A stretch of 5,130 nt of DNA, taken from NCBI GenBank assembly GCA_902493155.1, contig CABUOE010000166.1:1-5130 (forward strand). Reading direction: 5' to 3'. Position numbers and translations under genes: made by a program. The notes below the pieces were generated by a model. That model saw only the letters and a program-made list of their open reading frames with translations. It had not been told where the DNA came from and did not search any database. This DNA comes from an uncultured Eubacteriales bacterium (GTDB lineage: Bacteria > Bacillota > Clostridia > Oscillospirales > Ruminococcaceae). This document shows positions 1 through 3,448 of the stretch, one piece after another (within the stretch, counting starts at the first letter, position 1; each line of letters opens with the position of its first letter).

Positions 1-526
1 CGGAGGGCTCAGGCACACCGAAAAGATGGGACTCGTACCCAACATCGTCATCGGGGACATGGACTCCATGGAGGGACAGAAGATTCCCGACGGGGCGATT
101 CTGTTCCCCGCCCGCAAGGACGACACCGACACCATGCTGGCTATCAAAGAGGGGCTCCAATTGGGATACCGCTGCTTTGTGATTTACGGGGGCTTAGGCG
201 GGCGGCTCGACCACAGCGTCGCCAACATTCAGTCTTTAAGTTATCTGCTGGGGGAAGGGGCACAGGGAACCCTTATCGACGAAAACCACAAGGTTTTCCT
301 GCTTCGAAATGGAAAAATTGCCCTCAACGAACCCTACCATTACATCAGCGTGTTCGCCTATGGAGGCGAATGCCGCGGAGTTACCTTAAAGGGGGTGCAG
401 TATCCTCTGGACAGAGTGACGCTGACGCCGGATTTCCCTCTGGGAGTCAGCAACCAGCAGAAGGGGGAGAAAGCTCTGATCCAGGTGGAGGACGGCACTC
501 TGCTTCTGATTTTATCAAACGAATGA
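1..526 (+). CDS. thiN: Thiamine diphosphokinase (thiamine pyrophosphokinase), 5' end outside the window
   Basis: The cytoplasmic enzyme transfers pyrophosphate from ATP to thiamine to make thiamine diphosphate, the coenzyme form. The frame is already open at base 2, and the first visible residues GGLRHTEKMG are family sequence, so the Met at 26 is internal. About 35-40 N-terminal residues should lie upstream; 174 are visible against a usual total near 210. Counting from base 2, GDMDS is at residues 18-22, KDDTDT at 39-44 and GGLGGRLDH at 63-71. These are the acidic and glycine-rich motifs of the ThiN catalytic domain that bind Mg-ATP. The C-terminal part, including PLGVSNQQKGEKA, matches the beta-rich thiamine-binding domain. 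The gene lies upstream of spoVM, as in Bacillus subtilis. No damage is seen in the visible part. Confidence 0.93.
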   Translation, partial: GGLRHTEKMGLVPNIVIGDMDSMEGQKIPDGAILFPARKDDTDTMLAIKEGLQLGYRCFVIYGGLGGRLDHSVANIQSLSYLLGEGAQGTLIDENHKVFLLRNGKIALNEPYHYISVFAYGGECRGVTLKGVQYPLDRVTLTPDFPLGVSNQQKGEKALIQVEDGTLLLILSNE

Positions 527-532
527 GACTCT

Positions 533-560
533 TTTTTGGATGCAATCTCTTTTCCAAAAA
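533..560 (+). other. Weak hairpin after thiN
   Basis: TTTTTGGA (533-540) and TCCAAAAA (553-560) are perfect complements around a 12-base loop, starting seven bases after the thiN stop. The stem is A/T-rich and no U tract follows it on the + strand, so it is a poor intrinsic terminator. It may protect the 3' end of the thiN message or be chance in an AT-rich gap. Confidence 0.3.
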
Positions 561-589
561 CAGCAGGAACCAATTCCAAGCGCCAAACG

Positions 590-595
590 TATAAT
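590..595 (+). promoter_or_regulatory. Possible -10 element upstream of the small membrane protein gene
   Basis: TATAAT is a perfect sigma-A -10 hexamer, 52 bases before the ATG at 648. The hexamer 17 bases upstream, GAACCA, is a poor -35, and there is no TG extension. I also tried the sigma-E pattern, since spoVM is a mother-cell gene in Bacillus, and it does not fit well. A promoter for the 648-977 pair would be expected in this gap, which is the main reason to list it. Confidence 0.3.
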
Positions 596-647
596 GGAAT
601 GTCATTAGAGCCTTCGAAAAAGCTGGGGAAAGGGGAGAACGCCTGCC

Positions 648-809
648 ATGAAAAGACCGCTTTTTACACGCAGGCAGCTGCCCTGTGTCGCCATTATCGT
701 CGGAATCATCCTGCTTTTAGGCGTCATGCTTTCCTTCCGCTTTGTCTGTGCCATGCTGGCCGTGGTGCTGTTGGGATGGGGGTTCTGGTCCTTCTGGTGC
801 TGTAAGTAG
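648..809 (+). CDS. Small hydrophobic membrane protein of unknown function (53 aa)
   Basis: This short reading frame starts MKRPLFTRRQ and ends FWSFWCCK. A positively charged N-terminus with five Lys/Arg in the first ten residues is followed by two hydrophobic stretches, about residues 11-28 and 32-51, separated by a short SFRF turn. That predicts a two-helix hairpin inserted in the membrane, with the basic N-terminus inside by the positive-inside rule. It has four Cys, including a CC pair next to the C-terminus, and three Trp near the end of the second helix. A purine-rich AAAGGGGAGAA lies upstream at good distance from the ATG. The gene sits between thiN and spoVM, so a membrane role in sporulation is possible, but that is only inference from position. 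I do not recognise the family. Confidence 0.68.
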   Translation: MKRPLFTRRQLPCVAIIVGIILLLGVMLSFRFVCAMLAVVLLGWGFWSFWCCK

Positions 810-817
810 CAGGGATG

Positions 818-851
818 AAAGCGCCCGCGCCTGCCGACCGGGCGGCGCTTT
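818..851 (+). other. GC-rich hairpin between the 53-aa gene and spoVM
   Basis: AAAGCGCC (818-825) and GGCGCTTT (844-851) form a perfect 8-bp stem around an 18-base GC-rich loop. Only a broken T-rich stretch, TGCAGTTTTG, follows. It could be a leaky terminator or attenuator that lowers spoVM transcription relative to the upstream gene, or an RNA-stability element. The lack of a clean U tract argues against full termination. Confidence 0.4.
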
Positions 852-887
852 GCAGTTTTGCATCGTCGGAGAAAAGGAGTCGTTACC

Positions 888-977
888 ATGAAAGTTGTCG
901 TCATCAAGAGCCCAAAATACATATCCGGTCTGCTTCGCCTGATTTTCGGAATCAAAAAAGAATCCGACCAGTGCTGA
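888..977 (+). CDS. spoVM: Stage V sporulation protein M (SpoVM)
   Basis: The peptide begins MKVVVIKSPK and has 29 residues. In Bacillus, SpoVM is a 26-residue amphipathic helix made in the mother cell. It binds the convex outer forespore membrane and anchors SpoIVA, the base of the spore coat. Aligned without gaps to the Bacillus peptide as I recall it, M1, K2, I6, K7, P9, K10, G14, R17 and G21 are identical. These include Pro9, known to matter for localisation. The rest is an amphipathic hydrophobic/basic pattern, as expected for shallow membrane insertion. The C-terminus is three residues longer and ends ESDQC. A strong AAAGGAG (873-879) stands eight bases before the ATG. The position downstream of thiN matches the Bacillus gene order and independently supports the call. 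A terminator follows at 1002-1031. Confidence 0.9.
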   Translation: MKVVVIKSPKYISGLLRLIFGIKKESDQC

Positions 978-1001
978 ATCGGGATATCCATTAGGGCTGC
1001 G

Positions 1002-1031
1002 AAAAAGGACGCCTTCATCAGCGCCCTTTTT
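1002..1031 (+). terminator. Intrinsic terminator of spoVM
   Basis: AAAAAGG (1002-1008) pairs with CCTTTTT (1025-1031). After one A/C mismatch, CGC (1010-1012) pairs with GCG (1021-1023), leaving the 8-base loop CTTCATCA. The five T residues form both the stem base and the U tract. It lies 24 bases after the spoVM stop and 51 bases before mtnN. I see no convincing promoter in that 51-base gap, so mtnN may depend partly on read-through. Confidence 0.75.
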
Positions 1032-1067
1032 CCATGAAGTTTAGTGGGACGAGCCGTTTACCAATCG

Positions 1068-1073
1068 AAAGGA
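1068..1073 (+). promoter_or_regulatory. Ribosome binding site that sets the mtnN start
   Basis: AAAGGA stands nine bases before the ATG at 1083. The open frame extends upstream to an alternative ATG at 1044, but that one has no comparable site, and the 13 extra residues do not belong to the family. Confidence 0.7.
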
Positions 1074-1082
1074 TGTTATAAA

Positions 1083-1757
1083 ATGAATCGAATCGGAATC
1101 ATCGGGGCCATGGGCTCGGAAGTGGAGCATTTGCGGGAAATGATGCGCGGACGGGAGGAAACCGTTGCCGCCGGGCGGACCTTCTACGCCGGGAAAATCG
1201 GAGACATTGACGTAGTGCTGGTCTGCTCCGGCATCGGAAAGGTCAATTCGGCCATGTCCGCCCAAATCCTCATCGACCGTTTCGGAGTGGACGCCATCAT
1301 CAATACTGGCATCGCCGGAGGGGCCAAGGACGCCAAGGTGCGGGACGTGGTCATCTCCACCAAAGCGGCCTACCACGATATGGAGCTGCGGCTGGTGGCG
1401 TTGAGCCATCCTTATATGGAGCAGTTTGCGGCGGATAAGGCGCTTGTCCAGAAGGCACAGAAGGCCTGCGCCGACTGCGGCATCACCTGCCATTTAGGAA
1501 AAATCGCCACGGGGGACCAGTTCATTTCCGACAAGGCTGTAAAAGACGACATCGTCAGCCGTCTCGATCCAAATGCCGTGGAAATGGAGGGAGGAGCGGT
1601 TGCTCACGTTTGCGCCGCAAACGGCGTGCCCTTTGTGATTATCCGAAGCATTTCCGACAACGCCGACGACGAAGCGGAGATGGATTTCGACACCTTCGAG
1701 CAGCTTGCTGCCGACGATGCGGCAAAAATCGTCGTCTCCATGTTAAAACAGATGTGA
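1083..1757 (+). CDS. mtnN: 5'-methylthioadenosine/S-adenosylhomocysteine nucleosidase
   Basis: This cytoplasmic enzyme hydrolyses methylthioadenosine and S-adenosylhomocysteine to adenine plus the thioribosyl sugar. It clears inhibitory by-products of polyamine synthesis and methylation, feeds methionine salvage, and yields the autoinducer-2 precursor if LuxS is present. The protein has 224 residues, against 232 for E. coli MtnN, and aligns end to end. The N-terminal strand is NRIGIIGAMGSEV, with E13 matching the catalytic Glu12 of E. coli. SGIGKVNSA is at residues 49-57, NTGIAGG at 74-80, AVEMEG at 165-170 (E169 matches Glu174), and SISDNAD at 189-195 (D192 matches the general acid Asp197). 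All three key acidic residues are present. It sits alone between two terminators; the spoVM neighbour implies no shared pathway. Confidence 0.96.
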   Translation: MNRIGIIGAMGSEVEHLREMMRGREETVAAGRTFYAGKIGDIDVVLVCSGIGKVNSAMSAQILIDRFGVDAIINTGIAGGAKDAKVRDVVISTKAAYHDMELRLVALSHPYMEQFAADKALVQKAQKACADCGITCHLGKIATGDQFISDKAVKDDIVSRLDPNAVEMEGGAVAHVCAANGVPFVIIRSISDNADDEAEMDFDTFEQLAADDAAKIVVSMLKQM

Positions 1758-1762
1758 CTATA

Positions 1763-1792
1763 AAACCCGGCGGGATTTTTCCTGCCGGGTTT
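1763..1792 (+). terminator. Intrinsic terminator of mtnN, possibly bidirectional
   Basis: A 13-bp stem pairs 1763-1775 with 1780-1792, with one G-U wobble and a TTTT loop, starting five bases after the mtnN stop. TTTGTGCTTT follows on the + strand. Read on the other strand, the stem is followed by TTTTATAG, so it could also back up the stop at 1845-1871 for leftward transcription. Confidence 0.85.
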
Positions 1793-1844
1793 GTGCTTTG
1801 AGCGGGAATACTTCTTCATCGGAAAGATGATTTCGGGACAGAAA

Positions 1845-1871
1845 AAATCCATCGAGCGAATCGATGGATTT
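1845..1871 (-). terminator. Intrinsic terminator of the NERD-domain gene
   Basis: A perfect 11-bp stem pairs 1845-1855 with 1861-1871 around the loop GCGAA (+ strand). Read on the - strand it ends in an unbroken run of six T. It begins 11 bases beyond the restored NERD stop at 1883, at normal distance for that gene. Confidence 0.82.
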
Positions 1872-1882
1872 CAAAAAGCGCC

Positions 1883-2499
1883 TTATTTTGTTTTTGCCCG
1901 TTTCATAATCGCCTCGTAGACCACTGGGACGTCCACAGGGCCGTTTTGAGAATACCGGCTGTGAGAAAGCAGTTTTTGAATTTTTTTAAGCTCATGACCG
2001 GAAGGTTCGGCTGGGCTCCAAGCTGGATTTTCGGGTCGGTAAAGACCACGTAGCTTTCGATGTCGACTTTGTAAATTTTATCTTGCTGGAAAATTTTGCG
2101 GACAGCTTCGCAGTGCTCCTGGTTGAGGGTGACGGGGTTTTTGAATTTCTTTCTACGTTCGGAGCCATTTTTGCTGGTGACCACCGAAACCCATTCCTTG
2201 TCCCTGGCTTCTCCATAGATAGCGCCCGGTTCGGAACGGTTTTCCAGCACCATCAATCCGAAAAATCCGATGAGAATGTGGTCAATGTGGGTGTAACGGC
2301 CGTCGTCCAAAGGAAGGTCTATGTTGTTGATGACCTTAAAGCTGCGGATTCCGGCGAAATTCCGTAAAATGGAAGCCACTTTTTTGCGGCCCCAGGCGCC
2401 GCTTTTTTTCTGTTTGCTGCGGTTTAGAAAATAAATGCTCAAGGCGATAAGGATAACGGCTACGCCCGCGCAAAGAACAATAATCTGTTGTCCTGTCAT
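1883..2499 (-). pseudogene. Membrane-anchored NERD-domain protein with a one-base frameshift near its C-terminus
   Basis: Start ATG is at 2499-2497 (MTGQQIIVLC), with GGAGAGG about 13 bases upstream. Residues 5-25 form one transmembrane helix, then a basic segment, then a NERD (nuclease-related) domain. Visible motifs are GRKKV at 37-41, FKVINNIDLP at 54-63, HIDHILIG at 71-78, GLMVLENR at 81-88, GAIYGEARDKEW at 92-103 and NPVTLNQEH at 121-129. As written, the frame stops at 1903 after 198 residues with a tail unlike the family (CFLTAGILKTALW). One base back at an A-rich tract (1973-1987), the frame reads LLSHSRYSQNGPVDVPVVYE and then IMKRAKTK. It stops at 1883, just before the terminator, giving about 205 residues. 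The cause may be a sequencing indel, a recent mutation or frameshifting. NERD proteins are thought to act on DNA or RNA; the exact role here is unknown. Confidence 0.78.
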
Positions 2500-2538
2500 A
2501 TCTGTATTCTGTCCTCTCCAAAAATTATCGATATTTTT

Positions 2539-2567
2539 ATGATACCATAAATGTATAAAAATGAAAA
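2539..2567 (-). promoter_or_regulatory. Candidate sigma-A promoter of the NERD-domain gene
   Basis: On the - strand TTTTCA (2567-2562) is followed after 17 bases by TATCAT (2544-2539), preceded by TGG, which makes an extended -10 element. The start of transcription would fall near 2532, giving a leader of about 33 bases. The -35 matches four of six consensus positions. This is a call by eye in AT-rich sequence. Confidence 0.45.
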
Positions 2568-2581
2568 TAGCTTCCATACTA
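2553..2581 (+). promoter_or_regulatory. Candidate forespore (sigma-G type) promoter of the DUF378 gene
   Basis: GTATA (2553-2557) and CATACTA (2575-2581) are separated by 17 bases. Both boxes and the spacing fit the Bacillus sigma-G pattern (roughly GNATR, 17-18 bases, CATNHTA). The -10 box does not resemble sigma-A. Transcription would start near 2588, leaving a leader of about 53 bases before the ATG at 2641. It overlaps the leftward promoter candidate at 2539-2567. Confidence 0.45.
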
Positions 2582-2640
2582 AAGTTAAAATAAAATTAAG
2601 AACTATCAATCAAATTCTAATGTAATTTTTAGGAGGACTT

Positions 2641-2847
2641 ATGAGCGTGTTAGATAAAATCGCATTGGCACTCGTTATCATCGGCGGACTCAACTGGGGT
2701 TCCATCGGTATCTTTGGTTTTGATTTCGTCGGAGCCATCTTTGGCGGCCAGGCCGCTGTCTTCAGCCGCATCATCTTTGCTCTGGTGGGAATTGCGGCCC
2801 TGTGGTGCATTTCCCTTTATTTCAGAAGAAACGATATGATCGAGTAG
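2641..2847 (+). CDS. DUF378 (YuzA-like) small membrane protein
   Basis: The protein has 68 residues and starts MSVLDKIALALVIIGGLNWG. The LVIIGGLNWG segment followed by GIFGFDFV and a Gly-rich turn is characteristic of the DUF378/YuzA family. Two hydrophobic segments, about residues 6-28 and 41-61, are separated by a short loop (GGQAAVFSR). The tail RRNDMIE is polar. It should be an integral membrane protein; the biochemical function of the family is unknown to me. AGGAGG (2631-2636) stands four bases before the ATG, strong but slightly close. The gene is monocistronic, between a possible forespore promoter and a strong terminator. If that promoter is real, the protein is made in the developing spore. 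Confidence 0.88.
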   Translation: MSVLDKIALALVIIGGLNWGSIGIFGFDFVGAIFGGQAAVFSRIIFALVGIAALWCISLYFRRNDMIE

Positions 2848-2862
2848 CAAAATGCTGACAAG

Positions 2863-2907
2863 AAAAAGGACATCTGCAAACGAATTCGTGCGCAGATGTC
2901 CTTTTTT
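2863..2907 (+). terminator. Strong intrinsic terminator of the DUF378 gene
   Basis: A perfect 15-bp stem pairs 2863-2877 with 2892-2906, ending in a run of six T. The 14-base loop contains the small palindrome CGAATTCG. The A tract on the left arm gives it bidirectional character. It isolates the feo operon from upstream transcription. Confidence 0.92.
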
Positions 2908-2938
2908 CTTTATTGTGGATTGCATACAGGAAAATTAT

Positions 2939-2953
2939 GGGCATTCCATGCCC
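2939..2953 (+). other. Small hairpin in the DUF378-feoA spacer
   Basis: GGGCA, loop TTCCA, TGCCC, followed by GTTTCTTT. The 5-bp GC-rich stem with a broken T tract could be a weak back-up terminator behind the strong one at 2863-2907. The rest of the 300-base gap holds the palindrome at 3014-3033 and the promoter at 3070-3098, and I see no gene in it. Confidence 0.35.
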
Positions 2954-3013
2954 GTTTCTTTCCACATGATTGCTTCAAAAAACACATATAAATATTTCGG
3001 CTGAACCGGTTAA

Positions 3014-3033
3014 TTATGTTCAGTATAACATAA
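3014..3033 (+). promoter_or_regulatory. Palindromic operator candidate upstream of feoA
   Basis: TTATGTT (3014-3020) and AACATAA (3027-3033) are perfect inverted repeats around CAGTAT. The site ends 36 bases before the -35 box of the feoA promoter. Iron repressors of the Fur and DtxR families bind palindromes of this size near feo promoters. This one resembles the DtxR-type arms (TTAGGTT...AACCTAA) but with a 6-base centre and changed bases, so the regulator cannot be named. Its distance would also suit an activator. Confidence 0.45.
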
Positions 3034-3069
3034 AGTTTTGGACAGTTTAAATGGAGGATTGCAAACGCC

Positions 3070-3098
3070 TTGACAAAGCAGTTGTTTCCTTTTAAAAT
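3070..3098 (+). promoter_or_regulatory. Sigma-A promoter of feoA-feoB
   Basis: A perfect -35 box TTGACA (3070-3075), a 17-base spacer and TAAAAT (3093-3098, five of six consensus) make a near-ideal housekeeping promoter. Transcription should start near 3105, giving a leader of about 43 bases. A promoter this strong is usually held down by a repressor, as expected for iron uptake. Confidence 0.8.
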
Positions 3099-3136
3099 TG
3101 TTAATATAGGCAGTTATGAACAGTCATGGCTGATGT

Positions 3137-3141
3137 GGAGG
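3137..3141 (+). promoter_or_regulatory. Ribosome binding site that sets the feoA start
   Basis: GGAGG stands six bases before the ATG at 3148. The same frame is open back to a TTG at 3070, but that TTG is the -35 box and lies upstream of the expected transcript, so the ATG at 3148 is the start. Confidence 0.8.
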
Positions 3142-3147
3142 CGTACA

Positions 3148-3381
3148 ATGACACTGGACAATGTAAAACCCGGCTATTGCGGGACGATTACGGCCATCGG
3201 CGGAGAAGGGGCTTTGCGCCGGCGGCTATTGGATATGGGACTGACCCCCAACACTATGGTCACGGTGAGGAAGGTGGCGCCCATGGGCGACCCTATCGAA
3301 CTGTATCTGAGAAGCTATGTTCTCACCATCCGGCGGGAAGAGGCTGCAAAAATCGAAGTCCATGGCGTTTCCAAAGTGTGA
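3148..3381 (+). CDS. feoA: Ferrous iron transport protein A (FeoA)
   Basis: The protein has 77 residues, normal for FeoA, and starts MTLDNVKPGYCGTI. FeoA is a small cytoplasmic protein with an SH3-like barrel that is thought to act with FeoB in Fe(II) uptake. Family landmarks are the first strand CGTITAIGG (11-19), the helix ALRRRLLDMGLTPNT (22-36), the strands VTVRKVAPMGDPIEL (38-52), and the end LRSYVLTIRREEAAKIEV (54-71). It is transcribed from the promoter at 3070-3098 and followed after 67 bases by feoB in the same direction, a two-gene operon. A hairpin starts within the last codons, overlaps the stop and may tune the ratio of the two products. Confidence 0.95.
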   Translation: MTLDNVKPGYCGTITAIGGEGALRRRLLDMGLTPNTMVTVRKVAPMGDPIELYLRSYVLTIRREEAAKIEVHGVSKV

Positions 3382-3394
3382 CGATCACGTCACA
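3377..3394 (+). other. Intercistronic hairpin overlapping the feoA stop codon
   Basis: TGTGACG (3377-3383), loop ATCA, CGTCACA (3388-3394) form a perfect 7-bp stem; the TGA stop (3379-3381) lies inside the left arm. No T tract follows, so it is not a terminator. It may stabilise the upstream message or affect feoB translation. The GTGAC of the left arm could instead pair with a second GTCAC at 3419-3423, nearer the feoB ribosome binding site. Confidence 0.5.
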
Positions 3395-3448
3395 GACCGA
3401 GGAATCGCTTAAATTTCTGTCACTCAAGATGAGGGGAGCAATCGATTT

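Noticed and set aside
536..805. 89-codon + frame overlapping the small membrane protein
   Set aside because: Its ATG lies in the hairpin after thiN and has no ribosome binding site, and the protein is low quality. The frame starting at 648 has the ribosome binding site and the coherent two-helix pattern.
605..1018. 137-codon open frame on the - strand
   Set aside because: It is antisense to the 53-residue gene and spoVM, its protein looks random, and it would start inside the spoVM terminator.
1041..1493. 150-codon open frame on the - strand
   Set aside because: It is antisense to mtnN, which has full family motifs and catalytic residues. It has no sensible domain or ribosome binding site.
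2650..2925. 91-codon open frame on the - strand
   Set aside because: It is antisense to the DUF378 gene and its strong terminator; the protein has no recognisable features.
3051..3095. 14-codon upstream reading frame before feoA, starting ATGGAGGATTGC
   Set aside because: It lies upstream of the predicted transcription start near 3105 and has no ribosome binding site, so it is unlikely to be on the feo message.
3070..3147. 26-codon N-terminal extension of feoA from a TTG start
   Set aside because: The TTG is the first half of the TTGACA -35 box and lies upstream of the expected transcript start. FeoA proteins begin at the equivalent of the ATG at 3148.
3377..3394. TGTGA...TCACA resemblance to a CRP/FNR-type site
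   Set aside because: The spacing between the arms is eight bases instead of six, and the site lies inside an operon overlapping a stop codon. A transcribed hairpin explains it better.
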